From Lentinus brumalis (taxonomy: Eukaryota; Basidiomycota; Agaricomycetes; Polyporales; Polyporaceae): a DNA stretch of 64,000 bases. This document shows positions 37,347 through 49,257 of the stretch, in pieces. The position numbers were made by a program, and so were the translations under genes. The notes beneath the pieces were generated by a model. That model did not search any database and was not told the DNA's origin. It saw nothing but the letters and a program-made list of their open reading frames with translations. Each line of letters opens with the position of its first letter. The first letter of the stretch is position 1. Where the stretch lies: assembly GCA_001792895.1 (NCBI GenBank), contig MARA01000010.1, positions 682,001-746,000 on the forward strand. The letters are read 5' to 3'.

Positions 37347-37617
37347 GCACTACATGGAATCAACGGAAGCAAGAGTGGTCGTCGCGGACTTGTGTAGAAG
37401 TGGATACGAGGAGAAGAGGGAGGAGAGAGAAGACGGGGATGTGGCAGCTATATACGGGTGTGTATGAGGATAGTATATGGGGGAAGGCACGCTGAGGTAC
37501 TAGTAGTCAAATAGCGTACAACGTGGTATAACCGAAGAGTAGTGCAGTAATGAAAATGGGAGCGATTGGGGACATAGGTGCGTGGGGGAACGCGGGAGCG
37601 AGGACGGTCTGGCCGGG

Positions 37618-37626
37618 TTTATATAG
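37618..37626 (-). promoter_or_regulatory. TATA box upstream of candidate gene X, unit 1
   Basis: CTATATAAA on the minus strand within GGGTTTATATAGAC. Its position about 270 bases before the candidate ATG fits a promoter with a 5' leader. Conserved in unit 2 at 47835-47843. Confidence 0.42.
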
Positions 37627-37859
37627 ACAACGGAGAGCAGCTACGAGTCACGAGAGGTAAGCGAGCTAAACTTTGTTTTGTTGAACACTCACAGTCTCAC
37701 GATGGGTGTGCGTGACCTGTATAGTCCGACCGGAGAGAGGGCGGGGGCTCGGGAGGGGGGAACAGCTTACCCTGACGGAGGAAATGGAATTGGACAGCTC
37801 GAGATGCGCGGAGACGTCAAGGACGCAGCACGGCTAGCGTCGTAACGTAAGATAGACGC

Positions 37860-38190
37860 TAGAAGCTTGATGGCTGGATTGTGCCCCAATTATTATCCTA
37901 CGGACCTCGGACGAAGGCAGGAGGACAGGGTCCTCAAATACTAGCGATTCCGCGGGTTTCCTCGCAGTTGGAGAGAATCTGAGCCACAATGCGAGACCTC
38001 AGTATTTTAGAGCTCTTGCCATAAACGCTTTGAGGACATTTAGTTGGATTGTGCTTCTCGGCTCCGGCATATGTCTTGGAATCACCCTGTCCGCCGATAC
38101 TTCCGAGTCCATCGAATAAGTAACCTAGAAATCGCCCATAGAAGTCAGTCATCATCTCAGTGGCTGCTATTTCATCTCTATGCAGGCTCA
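37860..38190 (-). other. coding-like segment of unknown identity, unit 1
   Basis: Minus-strand frame with GYLFDGLGSIGGQGDSKTYA, then EKHNPTKCPQSVYGKSSKIL and RSRIVAQIL. In unit 2 the same frame runs on through PESLVFEDPVLLPS-like sequence to a later stop, whereas unit 1 differs by an indel after RSRIVAQIL and stops early. It looks like an exon or relic; I cannot name the family. Confidence 0.28.
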
Positions 38191-38812
38191 ACTAGTGCTC
38201 TAACCTTTTACATGGGGCATAGAGGGGAGGAGAGCTCCAGGAGAGCGCGAGATCAAGGGTGGCGTCCCGTATCAACGAGCGTCTAGATTGCCTTTTTCGT
38301 CAACATCCCTTCAGCGCCCCGCCTCCTTGACTTCTTCTGACGGTCTCGAACGCTCGGTGCATCGTCCGACTTCCGTATACCCTTGAAGCAGACACCATGT
38401 ATTTATCAACATGATTAAGTTATGGTGCAGCGAAGACAGTAAGAATGCTTCAAAATACTACCTACTATATACAGCAGCCAGTAGACAGTGGTACTGCATG
38501 TGATCGCGTATCCTGTCCAGCTCTCTGACATCCCAGAACCATGTTGCTTGGGCTATGCTTTGTAGTACACCAAAACTCTCAGGGTAAATCTCGCATTCTT
38601 TGAATGACCTACGGGCTGGAGTCTACCACAGGCATGCTCACTGGAGTCCGCGGATATACCAGGACATTTTGGGGCTGAATTGCCCGATAGCAATCACATA
38701 ATGGACCTCTGCAAACTGGCTTCGGAAAATCTTCCCGGCTTCTGTAACTGATGGCCGCTACCTTACGGAATCAAGGCTTCCTGCTCGGTCTCTCCCGTGA
38801 TCCCTGACTCAC

Positions 38813-39034
38813 TCATCCAGCTTGCGGCTTTGCAATTCGAACTGTCTTCTGTGGGCCCCGCAAGGCATTGAAGTCATAGAATGTAAAGATATTCAGCCAT
38901 GGTATGGCATATGCACGTAGCGAGTGTACAGCCTGGATAGCTGCGAAAGTGAGCCTCCTGGCAGCTACCATGCGGATTCCTCCGTCAATGCCGCTTGCTT
39001 CTGACATCCGAGTCTCCAGGGTCCATGCTTCCAT
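38813..39034 (-). CDS. small conserved ORF, unit 1 (73 residues)
   Basis: ATG at 39034 gives MEAWTLETRMSEASGIDGGI and, later, AYAIPWLNIFTFYDFNALRG, ending KPQAG-stop. In unit 2 (49030-49257) the same frame is kept although six bases are inserted (two extra residues), and the stop is shared. Differences include at least one synonymous change. An in-frame indel and shared stop are what one expects of a constrained protein, but the sample is small. It could be a small protein or the first exon of a larger gene, since a GTGAGT follows the stop. No family recognised. Confidence 0.38.
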   Translation of the reverse strand: MEAWTLETRMSEASGIDGGIRMVAARRLTFAAIQAVHSLRAYAIPWLNIFTFYDFNALRGPQKTVRIAKPQAG

Positions 39035-39182
39035 TATCAATCATTTACGTTGCTCATGAAAGTCCCGCTCATGTGCTCACATTGACTCCCTGCTGCTAAT
39101 GTGGCTCCTGCGGCTCTCTGCCATATTGTTACTGTTACTCTGGACTGTAGCAGACATCTGGCTTGTCGAGCATTCAAGCTGG

Positions 39183-39190
39183 TATATAAG
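39183..39190 (+). promoter_or_regulatory. TATA box upstream of candidate gene Y, unit 1
   Basis: TATATAAG preceded by GCTGG, about 310 bases before the candidate ATG at 39499. The copy in unit 2 is at 49400-49407. Confidence 0.4.
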
Positions 39191-39498
39191 CAGATCCCTT
39201 CAAGTTGCCACCGGAGTCATGTAGCTGTTGTACGACGCCTCTGCAGGGTCTGAATTGGGAGTGGCATCTAGATCCTTCCCACGTCAAATTGTCCGCGCAT
39301 TCTAGTACGTGCTCGTTCTGATTCTGATCGGACACTCGCAAGTCCTAAACATACTTGCCCAGTGAGCCCCATACACCCTCTCACAGCAATCCCAGTGGAG
39401 CAGTACTTCATGAACCAATGAGTAAGTATATTCATATGGCGGTGATTACAGAGTACGGAGAACGGATAGGACATCGGGAGGATGTGTGCTAATATATT

Positions 39499-41877
39499 AT
39501 GCGAGGCCAGGTGCAGAATGCTTCGCTCGGCGCCCCGTTCGTGGACGTGCTTCTCGAGGCACTACAGAGGATCTTTTCTGGTTTCCAAGTGGGAACGGCC
39601 GGAGCCTTCCGCAGTTCGAGGTTCAGCACGCTGCGCCCAGGAGTCCTTCCTTACCTCCATTATCCCCCGCTGTACGTGACCCCATCCGACTTCGATGTGC
39701 TCTCCACTGAACAGAGCTTGCCAGTGCGCAAGCTTCTCCATCCAGCAGATCCATGCTTTGAGCTTCACGTCAGAACATGCTCCGTCTGGACTGACACGCC
39801 GGTGCGCACGGAGGAGGTAAGTACAAGGCCCGAGCCGCATGGGTGCTGTATCCCAGATGTGTCAAGAAGTGACTGACGGTGAGTATGCAGAGAGAGCCTC
39901 CAAGCACAGTATTCAAGCAGTATACGCAAGGTCCCGGTGTGAGCACAGAGGGCTACGTGCGTGCTTGAGGTCGTCGAGGTCTGGAAGACTGCGCACGCGT
40001 CACGTCCCGAGGTGTGTAACCCCAGCACGATCGACTCATGGCAGTCAGTGAAGGTACGCACCACAGTAATCACGCGATCCAGAGTGGTACTCACTCGAAA
40101 TCGCAGTCTGAGTCGATACGTACTCGGTGGAGGTCCGAGGACACGGTCAGACATCATGCGCCGGCCGCGCGAGTTGAAGACTCGAAGCCCGGCAGCCATG
40201 TAGTACAGTATGTATCTCTGGTTCCTTTCCGAGCTGGCGATCCGTTGTCTACTCACCAGCAGCGTGCGTCGAGAAGATGCCGCAGGCCCAGCAAGAGGTC
40301 GCGCAGGGCGAGTTCAGACGTGTGTTTGAGAGAGCGAACTGCTGAGAGCGCCGCGGCTGGCGGACGCGTCTGCAGTCGGGCGACTTGCCGTTTCGGGAGG
40401 TCATGACGTCACGCGTCGCTGTCTTCGTAGCGCGACTTACACTCAAGCCTGCTCAGCAGCGACCGCAACGCAAGCCATCGAGCAAGGACGCACACAGAGA
40501 GGGCGATCCCAGCAAGAACAGCCCCAAGATCCACACCTTCGCGCCAGAACAGACAGCAGGTACGGGTCAGCACGCACATCCTGGCGGAACATGCCTGACT
40601 TTGCAGGCACTTCCGTAGTATCGCGTGAAGCACTCACCTTCGAAGCATTCAAGACCCCGGGAGCCGTCGCAGACTAGCAGAGAAGTCAAGGACACGCGCA
40701 GATCCGGCTTTCAGAGCGGACTCGGAAGGACCATCGAGCACTCACGCTGCAGTACGTACGTACCTTCTCCGAGACCGTGACCAGAAGAGGCGACTGACCT
40801 TTTACCACTAGATCATCTATCGCATGTTTGACGATGCCTACGGTGAGTGCGGCAGTACGACACGACCTACTCACCTACCGCGCATATATGCGCTCTCCCT
40901 GCGCGGTGACGGCAGCGACGGCAGCATGGAGGAAACGCGCCTGCCAAGGGCCGCGACGAGTGGACACCAGGGACGGGCGGCGGCGCGATGGTGTGGAAGA
41001 GGACAGAGAAGCGGCCCCGACGCGTGAGGCTTCGACATCTCGACCGTCCGCGGTTGAAGGCGCCCGTTCCAAATACGGCCGCCAGCAACTTGCGTCTGTG
41101 CCGCAACCTGCGCAGTTTTCAGTGAGTCGTCAACGCTGCTGTTGCCTCTTGACGTTGACTCTGCATTCTAGCTGACGTAGGGCGACTGGATGGCTGAGCC
41201 TGAAGCTACCAGTGCATGTACGGCTACCATCCATGACCGGCAGATATCACTTAGGCGTGGTGAGTACTCTGATCATTGCTCCATGGCTATCGACGATACT
41301 GATTATGTTCTAATGCTAGTCTCTGTGCGCACATGCCTGGCGCAAGCTGGCCGACATGCTGGGAGGTCTCGAGCTGATGAACATGGTATGTCAGCGCACT
41401 GATACTTCGCACCTCACGGACCTTATATCACTCACTGGCAGGCTGCTGGCATTCAGCGGCGATCCGGGACGTCTCCCACGCGCTTCGACGTGATGCCGGC
41501 ATGCCCGATGTCACAATCTACGAAGGTGCGTGCTTCTCGCGCGTCTCGATTGCCTTGTGTGGCAGAGCGCGTCCGTTTCGACGGCAGCCGTGTACAGACT
41601 GGGTTTTTTGAAGGCAGCCTGTCAGTCAAGACTCGGTCCCCGCCGCGTTCTCCTTCAGTGTGCAGAGGGGAAGCAGGGCCGGACGTCGTCTACGCTGCCA
41701 GGAATGGCAGCGTGTTCGCCGCCGACCGCCGAGTGTTCAAACGTGGAAGACGACTGCAGCGGGCCGCTCTCGCTGCGCTGGCTGTGCGCAGAACCAGGTA
41801 CGTGCAGGGCGGCGTGCGATTGAGCCGACGACCGCTAACTCTCCGTTTGCGCAGACGTTTGCGGCGGGCCGCGTAGA
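39499..41877 (+). CDS. candidate intron-rich gene(s) Y of unknown function, unit 1
   Basis: The best exon (39499-39816) starts at an ATG preceded by an in-frame TAA in both units and encodes 106 residues with a protein-like composition (APFVDVLLEALQRIF, VLPYLHYPPLYVTPSDFDVL, KLLHPADPCFELHVRTCS), ending at a GTAAGT donor. Further open segments bounded by splice-like sites include VVEVWKTAHASRPE, SESIRTRWRSEDTVRHHAP, VEKMPQAQQEVAQGEFRRVF, TRADPAFRADSEGP, SLCAHAWRKLADMLGGLEL and DVVYAARNGSVFAADRRVF. I cannot prove they form one message; a TGA at 40343 may end a first gene. No domain recognised. The end is approximate. Confidence 0.33.
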
Positions 41878-42365
41878 CGGTGCACTGGACTGCTGGCGCG
41901 CGTCTGGCGGCCGTACTCTCCTTGGACGGCGGACGCGGTCAGCAAGGGAGCGGCGGCGGCGAGTGGCCACAGAGCGTCCGCAGCGCGTCCGGGGTCTGCA
42001 CGATCGCGAGACGGCGTTCGGACGGCTTCCTGGACGACGGGCCGGGAGCGGCTCGTGCGCAGTTCTCGGGCGGAGGAGGACAGGGAGAAACGGAGTAGAC
42101 AGGGCAGAGTAGTACGATGTACAGAGCGTATGGGGCGAATAAGTACATCGTGTTCCCCCACAGACCAGAGTGCTAGCCCCATCCCGGCCTCGACATCCGA
42201 GTTGTGGGGCACGAAAGCCCGCAGCGCGTTCCGGGTACGCCGCTGCTTCTCCCCGTACTGAAGCCCCAGCAGAGCGTCCAGAGCGAGCCCCGGGGTGCAA
42301 CATACGGCGACATACCCCCGGCGACGCACCCTGCAGGAGCCCACTTTCTGCTCCAACTACCCCCG

Positions 42366-42465
42366 CTGGAGCTCCCCGGAGGTACTACCCCCTGGAGGTA
42401 CTACACCCCTGGAGCTCCCCCGGAGGTACTATGGCACCCCCGGAGGTACTACTACCCTCCCCGGA
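42366..42465. repeat. minisatellite near end of unit 1
   Basis: Imperfect tandem repeat built on CCCCTGGAGGTACTAC, with variants CTGGAGCTCCCC and CCCCGGAGGTACTATGG. It lies about 200 bases before the unit boundary and is longer in unit 2. Confidence 0.75.
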
Positions 42466-42480
42466 TCTGCATAACTAACC

Positions 42481-42543
42481 GTTTGTTTCTCTGGCAGGAC
42501 GCTGTTTGTTTCTCTGGCAGGACGCTGTTTGTTCTCTGCCAGG
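42481..42543. repeat. 23-base direct repeats at unit 1 end
   Basis: Two perfect tandem copies of a 23-base sequence (GTTTGTTTCTCTGGCAGGAC followed by GCT) at 42481-42503 and 42504-42526, then a degenerate third copy to about 42543. Unit 2 has a degenerate pair only. Confidence 0.85.
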
Positions 42544-42658
42544 TCGTCGCCCGGAGCGGACTAGCCCCGCCAAACACCCGCCCACACTTCTCCGCTGCTT
42601 CTGCCGAACGAGATATATTAGACTCCGGGCAGCGTATGTACGTACAGCGCGATCTATG

Positions 42659-44011
42659 CAGCATCTTCGGATCCGTGTTGACTCTGACTCTGGGGGGGAC
42701 TCCTGCAGAGGCGTTCGGGCTCCGTGCCCGTTCTCCGAGACACTGGACTTGTCCTGAGATCCCGACGACTGTGAGTTGGACAAAGCGATCATCTCCAGCG
42801 CAGCAGTGAGGCTCTGCGGCTGCGGAGAGCGGTATTGCATGTAGGAAGAGGACTTTGAGCGGGATCTACCCGGCGTGGCATCATCAGTCTTGCTCTTCTG
42901 GTGTGGGCTGTCCTCTTAGTGGCATCTCTCCGGCGTCCGCTAGGCGTGGCCGGTGCTGACGCTTGATCACGATCGGACGGTGCAGGAGAAGTAGCTGCAT
43001 CGGCATCGGTGTTGTATGGCGAGCCAGGGATAGGCGCAAGAGGGTGACCACGCTCGTACGCCAGCGGCGAGCCCTGAGACCCGGAATTGTGGTGCAAGTG
43101 TTCGGTGCTAGATTTTCGCCCAGAGTTGCCGCGAGAACTCGTGCGGGGAGAGGCCGAAGTCGGACTAGGAGGCGTGTGTGGTGTACGTCCCGGAGAACTT
43201 CGAGTAGACGACTGAGATCGACGGGGCTGCAACGGGCCGCTGCCATTCTTGTGGTTCTGTCCCGCCGCCTCTCGTTCATTCAGGTACGAACGCGAGCGGC
43301 GGTAAGGCGCGCGTTCTGGCTCATCGCTGGTATGTTTGTGACCATTCTTAGAAGCAATTTGGGGCGCGCGATGCGTGAGGGATAGTCGCCTCGTAAGAGC
43401 GGTATTCTGCAGGACGCCGAGCGGGATGACAAAAGTGTTCGGACGCTCCCAGACTGTTTCGCCAGTCTTAGTCTGGTAGTAGTAGGGGAGGCCGCTGGCC
43501 TCATCGAACATCTCCCACCATTCGCCATCGGGGCTCGGTGGCAGCCTGCGCGCAAGGTGAGCAACATGCATAGCGGAGCGTGACGTTGCTCACAAGAAAT
43601 TTCCGGCCGGTGGATCCCAGCTAACCTCCCCCGTCGCGGGACACGCATAGAAGGACACCTGAGTCTATATGGGACATAGCGAGCACCGCAGATGCAATAG
43701 ACACCGAGTGCAGACATGACAGATCAGCGATGGTCAAAATCACGACGCCGTCGAGTCAGCGTCAGGACATAGAACGCACCTGCGGGTCCACCAGTGTCAC
43801 CCAAAAGTTCGACCCCCAGCCATCGCCTCCTGGAGCCCCCTTCGAGGGCGTACCGCGCAAGCTGGCGGTGGACGCACGTCTGCCGTTCAGACGGACCTCC
43901 GGCGTTGGCGGCATGTCGCCGTTTTCCCCTCCAGTCGTCCGGGTATCGAGGCATCCTCCTTGTTGCTCGCGCCTGCTGTAGACTGAGGTTCACGGGTGCA
44001 GAGGCCGACAT
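42659..44011 (-). pseudogene. truncated 5' copy of the WW-MyTH4-RhoGAP gene (unit 2)
   Basis: Same ATG context (44011) and WW2 segment as the full gene, but cut off after the linker at 42659, so MyTH4 and RhoGAP are missing. At least three small indels break the frame: near 43987 (after MSASAPVN), near 43939 (in the DASIPG region), and near 42914 in the linker. Beyond the cut the frame enters unrelated unit-end sequence. Promoter sequence is duplicated with it, so it may be transcribed. Some indels could be assembly errors. Confidence 0.85.
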
Positions 44012-46500
44012 CGTCCGGGTGATTGTATGCGAGGGTATGTGGGTATCCGGACGCGTGCGATCCTCCTTCCCGCACCGCACAATGAGCGAGGCTTCCGGGA
44101 CCCAGCGAGACGGAGATGAAGCAGAGAGAGTTCAGAGGTATCTGGGGTATATGACAGGATTATAGGTGCGGTCGATGCTGGCTGCTGGACGGGAGGGGGT
44201 CACGGTGAGGGGCAGAGCGCCCTTACCGCTCATTTGGCGGCAACGGCCGCTTGACCTCGATCGACGCCCTCGGTGCTCGTCTCGTCCTCTCCTGGCAAGC
44301 GCACCCCGCACTCGATCGACGCTCCGCCCTGCCCTCTGCTCACCCACAGCGCTGCATCTGGGCTTGCTGCTGTTCTCCACCACACGCACGGGTGAGTGTT
44401 CCCGCCTGCCCCGTTTCTCGCACGATGTGTGCACAAGCATGTATCGTACGCAGGATGCAATACACGCTTTTACACAGTGTTCTGTCCTGCAAACAAGTCC
44501 GCAACGACGCGCTTCGCCGCCCCTCCACGCTGCACTCTACTTCTCACACCCCGAAACACCTCGTGAACACGGCGGGCACACACACCGCTGCACGCAACAG
44601 CAAGAAGCCACACTTTGTACTGCAGGTGCGGTCCTGCTTGGCTCCCGCCCATCTCTCCCGCGCATGCTCTCGCCACACAAGTGAGCACTCCCCACAGACA
44701 CTTCACCCTGTTGCTGACTGCATACGTCGACCATTGTCAGCTCACGGCACACCCGCTCTTCCCGCCAATCGCCGTCGCAGCCGACATATTGACCGCGCGT
44801 CGACGAAAACAGCCCGCCGCCTGCTCGTATCCCCACCAATTCGCTCGCAAGCGGGTGCACCAGGCGCGCACCGCTCCTGCGAACCAGGCCATATGCGCGG
44901 CGTCGGGACACAACAAGAACTCGCGTGGCGACGCCGCGATTTCTGCCACGCAGGTGAGTAAATTCGAGCCTCTACCCGAACGGCGCGTGCTCACGCAACC
45001 GAACCTGTCCTCAAGACCTCCCTGGACACCTTCTCACAGCTCCCACAGGCTCGAGGTGTTCCGAAGCGGTCTGAAATCGGCCAAAAACGCCGATTTCTTT
45101 GCTCTCGCTCGTCTGCCACTGGTCCCGCCGTCCTTCTCCTCCCGCCGGCCCGTACGCCTCCATCCATCCTCACGGACCGCCAGCCAATCTACGCTAACGC
45201 TACTTACAAGTACAGGGCAGCAGCGCCCCGGGATAGCAGTCAGGACGTCGCCGCCGGCGTCCAGCCTCACCGACCACAGCGTCCGCCATATCTCCCGCCC
45301 CTCCCATCCCCGCACGCTCAAACTCGGCACGTCATCAACGTGGACCGTTTCGAATCGAACGGTCCCTCTCGCATGCAGATCCGCCGCGGTCGCGAAATCG
45401 CCATTTCCTTGCGATTTCGCACGCACCCGCCTTCCCGCCGCCTTCCCGCCACGACCACGCCAGAGACCGCCGCGCGAACGCGTCCGACGTGCAACTCGGT
45501 CCACGGGCACGTCTGCAGCTGGCTCTCCGCCGCCCCGGACGACTTCTCAAAATCGCCATGCCGGCGGGCAGGCTCGGGATCGCCCGACTCGTCCCCGCCA
45601 TCCAGCCGCCGCCGCACCCCGAATGGCCGCGCAACTTCGTACCGCGTGCAATGTGGTTTGAGCGTCGGCGCTGAGGCGGTTTGCTGGCATCCCCGCCGTG
45701 TTCTCGAGATCGCCAATCTCGGGCAGCGGCCTTGCGGCTCGACTCGTTGTCGCCCTCCAGCTTCCGCCAAACTCGGACCTCCGTACCACCGCTTCGAGCG
45801 GTCTCTCCGACTCTGCAGCTCGCGTCCGGTCCAGTCCGCCGCTGCCCGGGAGCGGTCGGGACGGCCGGCATGATCTCGCAGGCAGGAGTCAAGACATCGA
45901 ACGGGCAGTTCCTGCGGCCGCGCACACTGGCGACGCGTCTGTCGACCGCGGACGCGTAGCTCTCGACGTCTACGGGCGGCGGGTAGCGGAAAGACGCCGC
46001 GCTACCGATATCATAGCGCATTCCCGCCGTGCCGCGTTGGCACGGCGCCCACGGCACGAACACGGCGGCGTCGGGCGGACTGCACGGAAGGCTGGGAAGT
46101 GGGAGCTCGCCCCGCCAGTCATGCGAATCGGCGGCAGGGAGGGCGTCGGACTCGTGCGCGAAGTTGGGCGCCGTCCGAGTGCGCGATCGGACGCGACTGA
46201 CGAGCCGCGGAGGCCCGTCTGAAGCAGACGAGACCACCAGGAGAGGCAGCGGTCCGTCTTCCTGTCGCTCGATATGCACGGGACGACGACTTGAGCGGGC
46301 TGCAGCGGGCAGGCGGCGGGCGTGCAGCGTGCCATACTACCACTGACTGTGCTGCGTGTACCATATTTCTTACGCGCGTAGGGGCGGAGGGACCGTGTCG
46401 AGCGGCTTCGGTGCGTGTTCTCTCGGCGACTCGGAGGCACACGCCTGTTCTCGAAGGAGTCTGCTAACGGCTGTGAGTAGATTGAGGCTAGTCTTAATGG
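44012..46500. other. GC-rich upstream part of unit 2
   Basis: Counterpart of 33738-36300. It holds a 348-codon plus-strand frame (44615-45661) and a 314-codon minus-strand frame overlapping it; in unit 1 both are interrupted by frame changes, so I treat them as by-products of GC richness. An extra block of about 40 bases near 46221-46258 is absent from unit 1. Confidence 0.4.
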
Positions 46501-47378
46501 ATAGTCTGCTTACCCCAGAGACCGAGGTTCACGCGTGCTTCCGGATCGTACGAAATTGTGCCTGCGACAGTTAATGTGAGCGAACGTGAGCGAATGAGTC
46601 TGCAAGTAAACAGAAGACCTACAGTTGCGAACTCGGACTTGCACGGCCAAACCTGCAACGCGTCTCTTTGAGAGCCGATTCGACAACGGTGATCTGTGTG
46701 ACAGTCGTACATGTCAGCGTGGTCTTCGAAGGGTGTTCTAGGGAACGGTGCTCACCTGTGCCGCGGCTCGTACCCCTTCCACGTTCAAGTGCGATAGACA
46801 GACAGGGAGTCGGATCTGCAAGGTAAGACGTCAGATATGCGGCGCGTGAAGACAGCCGCTGAACTTACGTCGCTACTGCGAACGCAGAGAAGACTCCGAG
46901 CTTTCTGATATTTGCGTCTGAAGTCTATAGATGTCAGTATTGCGGACCGAACATCGACTCAATAGTAGGTACCTATGCTTCGAGTTGTGCTGCTCGAGTC
47001 GATAGCGAGACCTGCAAACATGTATGAGATGAGGTATGCGAGTCAAAAGAGAACATACCAGTGAAGACACAAGGGTGCTATGCCTCGAAGCAAAAGCGGT
47101 CTTCGCGAAAGGCGACGGCGGCGGGATACTGGAGCTCGCCGACCTGCGACGTGCGAGTTCAATCACTACGTTGGCTCGGGAACGACTGCGTACTTACTTG
47201 GTAAGCATGCCCTTGAGCAGCCGAGTGATATGTCGACCTACTGATGTACATGAGTACACTTGAAGAGAAGTCAGTGGTCGCATGCGTAACTCGAGTGCGA
47301 AGGGAAAGCCGAGCTTCAGTTGCCTGAGTAATGAGTGGTCAGCACCGGTAGTAGATATGTATCATCGAAAGTACTTAC

Positions 47379-47566
47379 CCAACGACGTATCAGGCAGTCA
47401 GTGAATGTTCGAGCCGGCGGCGCGGCGTCGCAGTCGCGGAATCTAACGAGGATACCATAGGTCAGAGCGCGGTACTCTCCAACAAGCGAGTGACTAACCT
47501 CTGGGGTTCTTCCATGAAGCTTAGCAGCAGTGGAATGAGTCGGCGGAGGGCGTGGATCTGCTGCAT
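47379..47566 (-). CDS. candidate 5' exons of unknown gene X, unit 2
   Basis: Same two-exon structure and identical total span (188 bases) as in unit 1: ATG at 47566, first exon MQQIHALRRLIPLL, the same intron borders, and second exon ending in CLIRRW with a GTAAGT donor. TATA box at 47835-47843. Function unknown. Confidence 0.32.
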
Positions 47567-49029
47567 GCACTACAAGGAGTCAACAGAAGCAAGAGTGGTC
47601 GTCGCGGACTTGTGTAGAAGTGGATACGAGGAGAAGAGGGAGGAGCGAGAAGACGGGGATGTGGCAGCTATATAGTGTGTATGAGGATATAATATGGGGG
47701 AAGGCACGCTGAGGTACTAGTAGTCAAATAGCGTACTACGTGGTATAACCGAAGAGTAGTGCAGTAATGAAATTGGGAGCGATTGGGGACATAGGTGCGT
47801 GGGGGAGCGCGGGGGTGAGGACGGTCTGGCCGGGTTTATATAGACAACGGAGAGCAGCTACGAGTCACGAGAGGTAAGCGAGCTGAACTTTGTTTTGTTG
47901 AACACTCACAGTCTCACGATGGGTGTGCGTGACCTGTATAGTCCGACCGGAGAGAGGGCGGGGGCTCGGGAGGGGGGAACAGCTTACCCTGACGGAGGAA
48001 ATGGAATTGGACAGCTCGAGATGCGCGGAGACGTCAAGAACGCAGCACGGCTAGCGTTGTAACGTAAGATAGACGCTAGAAGCTTGATGGCTGGATTGTT
48101 TCCCCAATTATCATCCTACGGACCTCGGACGAAGGCAGGAGGACAGGGTCCTCAAATACTAGCGATTCCGCGGGTTTCCTCGCAGTTGGGAGAATATGAG
48201 CCACAATGCGAGACCTAAGTATCTCAGAGCTCTTGCCATAAACGCTTTGAGGACATCTAGTTGGATTGTGCTTCTCGGCCTCGGCATATGTCTTGGAATC
48301 ACCCTGTCCGCCGATACTTCTGAGTCCATCGAATAAGTAACCTAGAAATCACCTATATAAGTCAGTCATCATCTCAGTGGCTGCTCTTCCATCCTATGCA
48401 GACTCAACGAGCGCTCTAACCTTTTACATGGGGCATAGAGGGGAGGAGAGCTCCAGGAGAGCGCGAGATCAAGGGTGGCGTTCCGTATCAAAGAGCGTCT
48501 AGATTGCCTTTTTCGTCAACATCCCTTCAGCGCCCTGCCTCCGACTTGACTTCTCTGTCGGTCTCGAACGCTCGGTGCATCGTCCGACTTCCGTATACCC
48601 TTGAAGCAGACACCATGTATTTATCAACATAACTTATGGTGCAGTGAAGACAGTAAGAAGTATGCTTCAAAATACTACCTACTATATACAGCAGCCAGTA
48701 GACAGTGGTACTGCATGTGATCGCGTATCCTGTCCAGCTCTCTGACATCCCCAGAACCATGTTGCTTGGGCTATGCTTTGTAGTACACCAAAACTCCAGG
48801 GTAAATCTCGCTTCCTTTGAATGACCTACGGGCTGGAGTCTACCACAGGCATGCTCACTGGAGTCCGCGGATATACCAGGACATTTTGGGGCTGAATTGC
48901 CCGATCGCAATCACATAATGGACCTCTGCAAACTGGCTTCGGAAAATCTTCCCGGCTTCTGTAACTGATGGCCGCTACCTTACGGAATCAAGGCTTCCTG
49001 CTCGGTCTCTCCCGTGATCCCTGACTCAC

Positions 49030-49257
49030 TCATCCAGCTTGCGGCTTTGTAATTCGAACTGTCAGTGTCTTCTGTGGGCCCCGCAAGGTGTTGAAGTCAT
49101 AGAATGTAAAGATATTCAGCCATGGTATGGCATATGCACGTAGCGAGTGTACAGCCTGGATAGCTGCGAAAGTGAGCCTCCTGGCAGCTACCATGCGGAT
49201 TCCTCCATCAATGCCGCTTGCTTCTGACATCCGAGTCTCCAGGGTCCATGCTTCCAT
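49030..49257 (-). CDS. small conserved ORF, unit 2 (75 residues)
   Basis: Counterpart of the ORF at 38813-39034. It has two additional residues (GPQKTLTVRI instead of GPQKTVRI) from a six-base insertion that keeps the frame, and the same stop codon. See the unit 1 entry for what can be inferred. No family recognised. Confidence 0.38.
   Translation of the reverse strand: MEAWTLETRMSEASGIDGGIRMVAARRLTFAAIQAVHSLRAYAIPWLNIFTFYDFNTLRGPQKTLTVRITKPQAG

Larger units (their letters stand above)
32381..42658 (+). repeat. 10.28-kb tandem repeat, unit 1
   Basis: Direct repeat. Homology with unit 2 begins abruptly at CAGCATCTTCGG inside an exon of the RhoGAP gene (coding ...TDPKM) and continues through the gene's 5' part, its upstream region and about 9 kb of unassigned sequence. 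Unit 1 ends where the same CAGCATCTTCGG recurs at 42659. By eye, units 1 and 2 are highly similar throughout with scattered substitutions and small indels. The unit contains no rRNA sequence and no long terminal repeat that I can see. Confidence 0.93.

Noticed and set aside
36300..42100. Mating-type homeodomain gene pair, suggested by divergent orientation and duplication
   Set aside because: No homeodomain helix-3 motif (WFxNxR) in any of the candidate exons.
44615..45661. 348-codon plus-strand ORF in unit 2
   Set aside because: Interrupted in unit 1, GC- and Arg/Pro-rich, overlapped by an equally long antisense frame; typical of GC-rich noncoding sequence.
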